This document shows positions 13,501 to 21,285 of a DNA stretch of 28,555 nucleotides, in pieces. Origin of the DNA: Conidiobolus incongruus B7586 (taxonomy: Eukaryota; Entomophthoromycota; Entomophthoromycetes; Entomophthorales; Conidiobolaceae). The first letter of the stretch is position 1; each line of letters starts with the position of its first letter. The notes under the pieces were generated by a model that had not been told where the DNA came from, searched no databases, and saw only the letters and a program-made list of their open reading frames with translations. Both the position numbers and the translations under genes were made by a program. The stretch is taken from contig JNEM01009924.1 of NCBI GenBank assembly GCA_000697335.1, forward strand, positions 1 to 28,555, in the 5' to 3' direction.

Positions 13501-15576
13501 GACACGGATTTGGAGGAGTTGGAAAATGCGATCCAGAAATCTTTGAAAGCGACATCTGATCCGAGACGTTACACAAGTGACAAGCTCCCGTCGATTATTT
13601 CAATGGATTTGCAGGACCAATCGTCAATGTATGATGATTTCGACGACCTCGAGAAAGCGTTGAGTAATTCCCTGAATCGTACACAGGATCCCACGCGGTA
13701 CGCTAGTGACAAACTCGCAGCTAAATATACCCCTAAGCTCCAGAATACGTACCCACAATATATTATTAAGAAATCGTTGGACGAGGCGGAGTACTCCAGG
13801 AGGATCAAGTCGAGGCGCGGTAATAAGGAGTTTAAGAATAAAGGGCGACCTCATTCGGATCCTACACCCCGAGAAACTTTGGGGGTGGGACCGACCAAGG
13901 ACAGTATTTTGAAAATGTTTGAAACAGAATTGTACCAGAGTATGAGGTCGCAGATGAAAGATTATGGTAGCCAATTGAATGATTGGTACCATTTTGGAAG
14001 TTTGACAATGTCACCGATGGAATATGATGGTAATGACAATGATCACAATCAAAGAGAAGGTAATGCTAGTAATTTAAGAATGAATGTCACGAGCAGGCAA
14101 ATTGGTGAATATGTATCCCATTTGCCAGAGGTCGGGCCCTCTACTTTGAATGCCCATCAGTTATCGATTCAAGAGCGTCGCCAACTTCAATTAACTTCTG
14201 ATAAGCGTCACTCGCCCCTCACCATCCAAATCGACCACATGAAAGAATTGGAGAAAAATTTGCGCAAGTCCATTGACCAAACTCAACAATACGAAAAAAT
14301 TAGTACCATATCCAGACCCAAACTCGCCAAAATGTTCCTGGATAAGATCCAACTCCTTAAGAGAAACCTCACTTTGGATTTGGTGGACGAAAAGTCCGAA
14401 ATAACACGAAACAGTGGCGAGATGGATGTGAGCGTGGAGGAGCTGGAAGCCTTGGAAAAGGGTATACGAATGAGTGTTGACGCGAACCAAGAGCTGGACA
14501 GATTTTCCAACCACAACAGTATGAACCAACTCGCCAACATTCGGGAGGAGATTGATACTTCTATATTAGGACTCGACAATCCTAACAAGGTGTTAACTAA
14601 GAAGAATGACAGTACCAGTTTGATACAGTCTCCAAGTTCGCCCTTCAGTCCCCACTCCATTTCGTCGTTAATTTTGGAGATGAAGGATATTAGGTTTTCA
14701 AATGTGGCTAAATCTACCGAATCTACCGCATCTGAGAGCGTGCAGGAGACCCAGCAGAGTCCGCGTCCGAATAAGATGAAGACTCTGAAGCGAAGCAAAC
14801 CCATCAAGCACCCACTGAGTCAGGTTGGTGAAAGTGCATCTAATCCCATATCCCCAATTTCTCGAAATAATAAAGGAAGTATGAGTTTGAATCGATATTC
14901 CTTGCCGGATCAATTCCAAACTGATAGTAGAAATACGTCTAACGGCGACAATCAATTTATATCAGATCGCGAACTGGATCTTCTGGATCAAGCCCTCGCT
15001 AGAGCCATCTCCATGACCGTGTACAATCAGCGGTATTCGGGAATCAAGCAACACAAATTAGAGCTTTCGAAATCCCAATCGCAGCCACAGCCTCAACGCC
15101 GCAATTCCATCATGATTGACCACTACATTGAGGACGAGAACTCTTCCAACGACATCAAATCCAAAGTGACTAACAAGATCCAAAGTATTTTGGGGGGTCA
15201 GGAGGCACACGACCTCACATCGACCCAACTCGATATGTTGCGTGAAAACCAAGTAGAAATTGTCAAAGCGATCCAAGATCCTCAATTCGAGTCCAAATGT
15301 ATTGTGGACGGTCACATCAAAGCTGGAGATACCATAGCAATCTTTCAGAAGGACCACATGGGTCACGATTTTGATTCGCCAACTATGCCTTTGGAACTTA
15401 CGGTTAACGATACCATAGAAAGTGATCCCGGTGCCAGATTGTCCACGTTTATTATTAGGAGAGATACCTTGCCGGGTGAGAAGGAATTGGAAGTCCTAGT
15501 TCAAGTAGCAATCCGATCGAGACAGGGATCCCTCTGCAATCAGAGGAAATCTGTAGACAGTGATTTATATCATTAG
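7540..15576 (+). CDS. Giant PPxY plus tandem UIM-like repeat protein (novel)
   Basis: I do not recognise a named orthologue. Three exons join in phase: 7540-9616, 9669-9896, 9944-15576, giving 2646 codons (2645 residues). Intron 1 (52 nt) uses the AG at 9667-9668; intron 2 is 47 nt and ends TTTTTTTGTAG. Residues 1-768 are Ser/Asn/Glu-rich and probably disordered, with PPNY at 13-16 and 30-33 (PPxY, the WW-domain ligand of Rsp5/NEDD4 ligases) and a Lys/His cluster (KGKKHKKKHH) that could be a nuclear signal. Residues about 826-905 look helical and include a CxxC. Residues about 953-2455 carry some twenty modules with a core such as DDLEKALSNSL or EELENAIQKSL. These match the ubiquitin-interacting motif (acidic, then Leu-x-x-Ala-Leu-x-x-Ser). 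Most cores are followed by T-x-D-x-x-R-Y-x-G/S-K and Val-Pro-Arg. The last 170 residues have no repeats and look folded. A ubiquitin-binding scaffold is inferred, not shown. The first 694 codons could alternatively be a separate or truncated product, since an in-frame stop lies just inside intron 1. AATAAA occurs at 15602-15607. Confidence 0.85.
10480..11110 (+). repeat. Five tandem 126-bp units, two nearly identical
   Basis: The first five modules have exactly the same spacing, 126 bp (42 codons). Units two and three are nearly identical at DNA level from about 10570 to 10800, sharing long runs such as AAGAAACTGTCCGCCGAAGA and differing at a handful of sites. That implies a recent duplication inside the coding sequence. 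The other units differ much more in DNA than in their key residues, as expected for an older array under selection. Confidence 0.85.
10480..15050 (+). repeat. Protein-coding array of about 20 UIM-like modules
   Basis: Core Leu/Ile codons of the modules start at 10495, 10621, 10747, 10873, 10999, then 11434, 11563, 11812, 11938, 12067, 12193, 12292, 12535, 12910, 13519, 13648, 14248, 14452 and 14983, with a degenerate one near 11151. Core examples are IENAMKRSMD, LEQAFSRSM, LEKALNRSM, LENAIQKSL and LEKALSNSL. Typical spacing is 42-43 codons in the dense parts, and it widens towards the C terminus. The Ser is kept in nearly all units; it is shifted or replaced in the units at 12292, 12535 (Thr) and 14983 (Ala). 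The second element, Arg-Tyr or Arg-Phe then Gly/Ser-Lys and Val-Pro-Arg/Lys, is best kept in the first half and decays later. The match to the UIM consensus is by eye. Confidence 0.8.
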
Positions 15577-16370
15577 TGTTTTATTTAATATGTTTGTAAA
15601 AAATAAAGGTTTTTTTATCAATAAATAAATGTTTTAAAAATTAATGTATTAATGGAATTTTAAAAGAAAAAATTATGATTGTAGTAAAAATGCAATGGCG
15701 GGGAATCGAACCCCGGTCTACCGCGTGGCAGGCGGTAATTATACCACTAAACCACCATTGCTTATATATCAAAAATCTATAGTATTTGATCATTTTATTT
15801 ATACATTCATTTTTTAATTATTTTTTATAATAACTCATTAATATTTATATAACTTATTTCTGATATTCACTTTACATCTTATTTGTCGATTATACTAAAT
15901 CCTATCTAATTTAATGATTTAATAATTCTATTTTTTATACTAATATTAAGACAATATCAATGTTTTATTTTAATAAACTCAAATTAAGTTAAATCATGTT
16001 TGTAAATATCTTTTATACAATTTATATAAATATAATATTAATTTTTCAAAATGAAATTCATTAATCAATCAATTTCTTCAAGTTATTTAATGATTATAAG
16101 TCTAAATTTTATTATTGCATAGAATTTTTGTTGTTATTTAAACGATCTTTAGATGTGAAAGATCATTAAATAGTATAAAAAATTATGACCTATACTTTGA
16201 TATTATATATCTTTAATTTAGCTTATTACCAGTATAATACGAATTAGTTTTGATTATTATTTAAAGATAGCAATTATATTTTGAAATTATCAAATCAAAT
16301 GAAATAGAAATAATTATAGACAATAAAAATAATTAGAAAAGAAAAATATCGATCATTTATCATTTAGTCG
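15577..16370. other. Intergenic sequence around tRNA-Gly
   Basis: Apart from the 3' end of the giant gene (AATAAA at 15602-15607 and again near 15620) and the tRNA-Gly gene, this stretch is AT-rich with no open frame worth naming. A 7-bp inverted repeat (GATCTTT / AAAGATC) lies near 16144-16165. Confidence 0.5.
15691..15761 (-). tRNA. tRNA-Gly (anticodon GCC)
   Basis: The reverse strand folds as a 71-nt cloverleaf including discriminator A. The acceptor stem GCAATGG pairs with CCATTGC, the anticodon arm is ACCGC-CTGCCAC-GCGGT with anticodon GCC, and the T arm is CCGGG-GTTCGATT-CCCGG type. The A box (TGGTTTAGTGG) and B box (GGTTCGATTCC) are intact, there is no intron, and CCA is not encoded. 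A T5 Pol III terminator follows immediately (A5 at 15686-15690 on the given strand). Confidence 0.97.
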
Positions 16371-16479
16371 TCTTTTATTAAATTTATTTTCAATAAATTA
16401 TATCCATATAAAACCTAAATAAAAAACCACAAGATTAATCAACTAGATCATAAATCAATAAAATATATAACAAAATTAA

Positions 16480-16633
16480 AGGTTCAGACATCCAAGGAAG
16501 GTGTTTGCTTAACCATCATTAGGAAGAGGGATAACTCAACTCGAATCACTTGAAAGTGATAAGAGGAATACATCCCCCATAACTAAGTCCTTATAGTGGA
16601 AACTGCGAACGTCGGAATACTTCATCATAACGA
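16480..16633 (-). ncRNA. snR128: U14 box C/D snoRNA
   Basis: U14 is needed for cleavage of the 18S pre-rRNA and guides one 2'-O-methylation. Both hallmark elements are present on the reverse strand: domain A TTCGCAGTTTCCAC, complementary to the 5' part of 18S rRNA, and domain B CCTTCCTTGGATGT directly before box D, complementary to the conserved 18S ACATCCAAGGAAGG. Box C is ATGATGA (complement of 16622-16628) and box D is CTGA (complement of 16484-16487), about 145 nt apart. That is longer than vertebrate U14 (about 90) and nearer the yeast 128-nt form. The extra length includes a perfect 7-bp hairpin (16545-16551 with 16554-16560), in the position of the yeast-specific Y-domain stem. TTAAA and TTTAA flanks could form the end of the terminal stem. 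An internal C'-like ATGATGG occurs too. Confidence 0.93.
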
Positions 16634-16791
16634 TTTAATTAAAAATGAAAAATTTACTCACCTATTGAACAGGCCTCAGCACCTTGATATTAGATCTTGA
16701 CAGCTCCTATTTCAAGTTGTTTAAATCTAAAAAAACTAAAACTCGAAATTAATATTCGAAATTACCAAAGATATTTTGATATTAAAAATAA

Positions 16792-16896
16792 AAAATCAGG
16801 TTGGCAACTGGCAGGTTTACATCCCCCGGCGAAGAGGGAGATTGGTATCACCATGGTCGATAAGACAAAGATGAAGACGTAGATATTATCATCCTT
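16792..16896 (-). ncRNA. Candidate second box C/D snoRNA in the U14 host gene
   Basis: Within intron A of the host transcript, the reverse strand has a C-box-like ATGATAA (complement of 16886-16892) and a CTGA D box (complement of 16796-16799), about 97 nt apart. A GGTGATA between them could be C'. The stretch is clearly more GC-rich than its surroundings, as expected for a conserved RNA. The putative guide before box D is CTGCCAGTTGCCAAC; I could not place a matching rRNA target from memory. In yeast U14 is co-transcribed with snR190, so a snR190-like RNA is possible, but no sequence identity was established. The terminal stem is poor. Confidence 0.4.
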
Positions 16897-16974
16897 CGAA
16901 AGCTGTATTCATAAGAAACTTAAGCTTACCTGAAATAGATCAAGATGTTGATTGAGGTCAACAATGCACTTCAA

Positions 16975-17022
16975 TTTATACTAAAATCAAAGTCAAAATT
17001 TTCTAGTGGGTTTTAACCAATC
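16975..17022 (-). promoter_or_regulatory. CCAAT/TATA promoter of the snoRNA host gene
   Basis: On the reverse strand, GATTGG (near 17017-17022) lies about 40 bases upstream of TATAAA (complement of 16975-16980). The spacing to the first splice donor (16929) leaves about 20-25 bases for exon 1 if transcription starts about 30 bases after the TATA box. This suits a Pol II-transcribed snoRNA gene. Confidence 0.45.
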
Positions 17023-17909
17023 AAATGATTAGGTAGTAATTTTGGTGGTTAAGAGGAAATTTGTTAAGAGTTTTGGGACGAAATTGTGTATTCAATACAA
17101 GTCAAGAAAATTCTATAAATTTACTGAAAAATTAATATCAAGTAACATATTTCAATAATAATATACTTGATAATAGATATAATTAATATTATATAAGGAA
17201 ATTAAAATTATAATGCATTGCTTTCTAGACATTTTTATTGTTTTGAATCGAATTATCCTAAATAATACAATATTTATATCATGTTTTAATAAAAATAATA
17301 GCTCAAATTGAATCAATGCCAATAATAATTATAAATATTTCGTATATCATTACACAATTAAATCAGGAAATTTTAATAATCATCATTTTTCAAATAATTT
17401 TCAATAATTTTATTAAAATGTAAAAATAATCAGGATGTGAATTTCCAAATAAAAATGATAGGTTTGTAAAATATAAAATTAGATTATAGTTCAAAAATTT
17501 CTGTATTTAATTAAAAAAAGATATTGAAGTCTTATCATTGATCGTAAATTTAATATATATTAAAAATCTGGTGAATTATATTATAATATTATTACAATGA
17601 TGTGTTGAAATGAAAGTTTCATGAAATAATTTGAAAATAAATTGATTAACTAACTTTTTAAAGTATTTGATTAGACAAATAAAAGGATTAATTGATGTGA
17701 TAGCTTTTGAATAAATAGTAATTAAAAAATTGAAAGGTAAATAGTATATAAGGGAATTAAAAATAAAATTGTAATAAGATATTATTGTGAAAGAATAAAA
17801 CAGCATAGGTAATAGAACTAATCAATTGAAATGAAAAATTATATGATAAATTTTGTAATCGCTATTTTAGAAATTAGAATAATAAAAATACAAATGGGAA
17901 AATAAATAT
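17023..17909. other. AT-rich spacer before tRNA-Leu
   Basis: No gene is seen. A reverse-strand open frame of 76 codons at 17576-17806 is made of Ile, Leu, Tyr, Phe and Asn codons from AT-rich DNA and has no family features, so it is not called. Confidence 0.5.
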
Positions 17910-17991
17910 GGACAGATGGCCGAGTGGTCTAAGGCGCCACGTTAAGGCCGTGGTCTCTTCGGAGGCGAGAGTTCGAACCTCTCTCTGTTCA
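17910..17991 (+). tRNA. tRNA-Leu (anticodon AAG)
   Basis: An 82-nt class II tRNA. The acceptor GGACAGA pairs fully with TCTGTTC (one G-U), followed by discriminator A. The D arm is GCC/GGC, the anticodon stem CCACG/CGTGG encloses TTAAGGC (anticodon AAG, read as IAG, decoding CUU/CUC), there is a long variable arm around TCTCTTCGGAGG, and the T arm is GAGAG-TTCGAAC-CTCTC. There is no intron. A T5 terminator lies at 17998-18002. Confidence 0.97.
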
Positions 17992-18540
17992 TCTCACTTT
18001 TTGTTCAATTTTCCTTATAAACCTTTTCGCATATTAAATAATTTTTGCTCTAGTATATTTTACTTTTTGGAAATTATTTATTAACCTTTTTCCATTTATT
18101 TCTTTCACTAAAAATATTATTGTAATTAGTACCAAACTTTAAATGGATACGGTACTGAAATATTCTATATTCTTTGCAATCTGCAATTATTTTTTGTAAT
18201 TTTGGTACAATTTTTATCATATATTAAGCAAATATGAATCATGATTATTAAAATATTAACTTTTATTGTGTAAACCATTTTGAGTATTATAGACATTGGT
18301 GTAATATTCATTATCAAATAAAATTATGTAAAATCTTGAAATAAATGTCCAAACATTATAAAATTTAATTTATAATACATCTATTTAAAAACATTCAACA
18401 ACTAGTTTAATAATATTGATATAAATTGGAAATTTTTTTAATTATAAAATTAACATGTAAAATTTGAGTTATTAATCAAAAAATATAAAAATGGACTATT
18501 TAAATTAACATTTAACAATAAAAATATACGACTAATAATC
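17992..18540. other. AT-rich spacer after tRNA-Leu
   Basis: Beyond the Pol III terminator I see no coding frame, RNA gene or repeat on either strand. Composition becomes less AT-rich only after about 18550, where the promoter of the next gene begins. Confidence 0.5.
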
Positions 18541-18549
18541 GGAAAATAA

Positions 18550-18945
18550 AGGAATAGAGATGGACTTGGGTAATATTAGTCATAAAATATCAGACCAAAC
18601 CCAATCAAATGCATCATTATGTAGAATGTCAATTGTTCAAAGGTATTGTGCCACCAACTTTTGAGCATTCGTCCATATTAAATGTCAATTGGTTGGCCAA
18701 CTTTCCCTAGCTTGAAATCATATTTTCCATTGATTGGTACAGATTCACTTGAGAACCTCATTTTTTCACATTAGACAACTCTGTTGCAATATAGCGTAAT
18801 CAGAAGCTTGAAGAGTTGGGGTAATTGGCTAAAATGTTGAGTTTTAGAATCATATAAAAGAAATCTAAGCACCTCAGATTAAAAATCATCCCTGATATCA
18901 ACCGATTTAATTATTTAATCAACCTATTACAGCACTTTCTTAAAG
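18550..18945 (+). promoter_or_regulatory. Extended promoter with TATA box and three inverted CCAAT boxes
   Basis: Nearly 400 bases of comparatively GC-richer, non-coding DNA precede the start codon at 18946. ATTGG occurs at 18688-18692, 18733-18737 and 18825-18829, and a good TATA box (TATAAA, 18853-18858) sits 88 bases before the ATG, predicting a start near 18885. The leader is AC-rich. Such an organised promoter in this AT-rich genome suggests a strongly or conditionally expressed gene. Confidence 0.6.
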
Positions 18946-19209
18946 ATGGATCTTGCTTTCACTGCTAATATGGAATATGCTCGCTCTCGCGTCAATTCTG
19001 CCAATAACACTCCCTGCGCCAGCCGTGTCAACTCTCCCTCTGCCTCTCGTAAGAACTCTATCGATGTTTCCAGAATGAGTCAACATATCTCTACTCCTAT
19101 TGTTACTCCTACTGCCACTTCTAATACTAATCCTAAGAGCCCTAAATTAAAGCCCGCTAAGGCTCATCAACCTATCAATTGGATGTCTCTTATGTACGCC
19201 ACCAAATAA
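18946..19209 (+). CDS. Small Ser/Thr-rich protein with SRxNS repeats, function unknown
   Basis: A single-exon gene of 87 residues with no signal peptide or membrane segment. I do not recognise its family. The protein is Ser/Asn/Pro-rich and contains SRVNS, SRVNS and SRKNS (residues about 14-18, 26-30, 34-38) followed by SRMS. These are spaced Arg-x-x-Ser sites that basophilic kinases could phosphorylate. A Thr/Pro stretch (STPIVTPTATS) is followed by a basic KSPKLKPAK and a short hydrophobic C terminus (INWMSLMYATK). Codons are nearly all of the C/T-ending, GCT/CTC/CGC type shared with PDB1, unlike random AT-rich frames, which argues for a real, well-expressed gene. The TATA box at 18853-18858 and CCAAT boxes upstream support this. 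A disordered regulatory or stress-related protein is a guess. Confidence 0.75.
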   Translation: MDLAFTANMEYARSRVNSANNTPCASRVNSPSASRKNSIDVSRMSQHISTPIVTPTATSNTNPKSPKLKPAKAHQPINWMSLMYATK

Positions 19210-19385
19210 TCGCACAGAAGTTGAAATCATCGCGTTTTTATACTACCATTAACCTATCATATATCATTCATTATTTAATTTATTGCATTTCATAATCATA
19301 ATCATTCATAATATATAATAATCATAATTAATATGTAAATAAACAAATTATAAAAATTTTAAAATTTAATTGAATTATTTAAAAA

Positions 19386-19430
<45 letters not shown>

Positions 19431-20199
19431 CATTTTTGATGTTATTACTTATGTCAATAAATCCTTTACTTAGTAATGTATAAAATTTTAATTAATAAAA
19501 TTGTAATATAATTAAATTTATTCAAATTAATATTTTTGGCCATAAATTTATCACTTTAATATAATGGTGCGAAGTTTAAAAAATGATTTAAAATCTATTA
19601 ATATTTAATATTATCATTGATAAAAATCGCCTTATGAAAGGCAAGCTTGATTTTAATCCATGTATATGAATCTATACCGAGACATTAGTGTATATTGAAT
19701 TATATCAACTAAATTTGGTGTTAATAACAAATATTTAATTAATAATTGTTTTCTTTCGATATTTTTTATTTTCATTGCGAAGTAATTAAATTGTGACTTT
19801 AATTCTCCAATGATATACTAAATATTATTTCTTTCAATCAATTCATTAAAAAATTTGCCAAAATCCTTATTGAACTATTAACTAGTACAAATAATTTGAA
19901 AGTTTGAATAAGCTATTAAAATATTAACAGTATAGTAATGAAATAAATTTTGTCAATATATATAATAGTACCTTTGTTAATATGAAATAAAATAATGACA
20001 ATAACATTTAAAAATGAGTATAATAAATCAAGTTTTAGTATACAATAATAATACGATAGTCCATGAATGGAAAAATAGGGCTTGAAGCAAAATAGTGATG
20101 GAGGTGAAGAGTAATCGAAATAGGGGATATAACTAAGTAGTTGCAAAGGTAGAGAATACATAGATAGAGGATAGTTAAAAGTAAAAAGTCCCATTCACT
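19210..20199. other. Convergent intergenic region with TA microsatellite
   Basis: This lies between the 3' ends of the small Ser-rich gene and of UBC8. It holds both 3' UTRs, a (TA)17 tract at 19393-19426 and AT-rich filler. A reverse-strand frame of 92 codons (19916-20194) begins just after the UBC8 stop; it is hydrophobic and compositionally biased and is taken as 3' UTR, not a gene. Confidence 0.55.
19393..19426. repeat. (TA)17 microsatellite
   Basis: Uninterrupted TA dinucleotides for 34 bases in the 3' intergenic region of the small Ser-rich gene. It is likely length-polymorphic and able to extrude as a cruciform. Confidence 0.95.
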
Positions 20200-21008
20200 T
20201 TAAAGCTCTAGTTCGGCAGCTTCTTCGTCCGAGAAGGATTCAATAGATGACATTTCACCATCTGAACTTAATTCAACAGATGCATCGGCTGCTTCTTTAG
20301 TGGCGTAGCGTTTGACATATTCTAGAATAATGTGAGTAATTAATGCAGTGACTAAAATATTAATTAACATTTACCTTGAACTTTGCTCTCATAACTTCCT
20401 GGCTCTCTCATCAAAAGTGCAGCGGCTTCACCATTGAGGGGATCCGTAGGATTGGGATAGCGCAATAATTGAGGCAAAAATACTTCGAAAATATTGATCA
20501 AGTCTAAATATAAAGAATCTATTAATCGATGGTATTAATTCAAAAATATTATAATGAATTACCAAACATAGGACTCCAAGTTTGATTAATAACATCCAAA
20601 CAAACTGAACCACTTCTAATAACAAATATAAGTAATAATCCTAAAAATTGTTATGGAATCTTACAATTCGTCGATGTTAGGGTGAAAAATCTTATTCATA
20701 AAACCTATAGAAGGTGACTTGTAGGGATAATTCTGGGGTAATTCTACATGAACCTTCCAAATACCGCCACTAAATGGAGCTTTTCAAAATTTAACCCCCG
20801 AAATTTCAATACAATATATCTAAAGAATACTTACTATCCTCAGGGCCTTGAAAACGAACGTAAAATTCTTGCATATTATCATTGACTAGAGTTACTTCAT
20901 AATCACTCATCAATCTATACTAAAGTTAATTATTGAAAGAATAATCACTTGTGTATTGACTTACAATTTCATAACATCGGTTTCGATTCTCCTGCGTGGT
21001 GATGACAT
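20200..21008 (-). CDS. UBC8: Ubiquitin-conjugating enzyme E2 of the Ubc8/UBE2H type
   Basis: An E2 that accepts ubiquitin from E1 and, in yeast and animals, works with the GID/CTLH ligase (for example in glucose-induced turnover of gluconeogenic enzymes). Six exons on the reverse strand, 5' to 3': 21008-20965, 20914-20835, 20779-20665, 20615-20563, 20503-20375, 20321-20200. All introns are GT-AG and 46-59 nt. The product is 180 residues against 183 for human UBE2H. The start [15 protein letters not shown] matches the family N terminus. The core has [20 protein letters not shown] and [10 protein letters not shown]. The catalytic Cys lies in [17 protein letters not shown], after the E2 His-Pro-Asn element. 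[20 protein letters not shown] and NGEAAALL follow. The C-terminal tail is acidic and Ser-rich, ending [10 protein letters not shown], as in UBE2H (a CK2-type substrate tail). No key residue is missing. Confidence 0.97.
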
Positions 21009-21254
21009 TTTTAATCTAAAATAACACGATAACTACAGATAAAATATTATTAGTAATCTTATTCAATCTATTTAAAGTATAATATGAAGATTATTAATAC
21101 ATTACCTAACTATAAGAATATTACGCTACAATTAAACAAGTAATACAACAATATAATTATTTATTATTGGTATATATTAAATAAAAATGGTAAATTAAAG
21201 CTTAATATTAATTGAGAAAAAGAGATAAAAAATTATCTGGGGATTTGGGGGTAA

Positions 21255-21285
21255 AAATGTATTTATACTAATCAATTGGATCCTT
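21255..21285 (-). promoter_or_regulatory. Possible UBC8 core promoter
   Basis: On the reverse strand TATAAA (complement of 21262-21267) is preceded by CCAAT (complement of 21275-21279) within a less AT-rich patch (about 21235-21420). The distance to the ATG at 21008 would give a leader of roughly 225 bases, long for this genome, so a leader intron or a nearer start is possible. Confidence 0.35.

Larger units (their letters stand above)
16370..16950 (-). ncRNA. Non-coding snoRNA host transcript (three short exons)
   Basis: Read on the reverse strand, an inverted CCAAT near 17018 and TATAAA at 16975-16980 precede a short first exon ending CTATTTCAG at 16930, with donor gtaagc. Intron A runs to an acceptor (GAAATAG) at 16707-16708. 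A 45-nt middle exon (16662-16706) ends CAATAG before donor gtgagt. Intron B runs to a TTATTTAG acceptor at 16415-16416. The last exon carries AATAAA (complement of 16383-16388). The exons have no sustained reading frame; the middle exon ends in an in-frame TAG in its only open frame. U14 lies in intron B and a second C/D-like RNA in intron A. This is the pattern of snoRNA host genes whose exons are discarded. Splice sites are by eye; independent processing of a bicistronic precursor, as for yeast snR190-U14, is the alternative. Confidence 0.6.

Noticed and set aside
16697-16882. 61-codon forward frame
   Set aside because: It is antisense to the snoRNA host gene and the C/D candidate and has no signs of coding.
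19916-20194. 92-codon hydrophobic reverse-strand frame just after the UBC8 stop
   Set aside because: Its composition is Tyr/Ile/Phe/Leu from AT-rich DNA and it lies in the UBC8 3' UTR. No start context or homologue is recognised.
20200-21008. Functional link between UBC8 and the giant UIM-like gene as a ubiquitin gene cluster
   Set aside because: They are separated by tRNA, snoRNA and other genes, lie on opposite strands with separate promoters, and no shared control element is visible.
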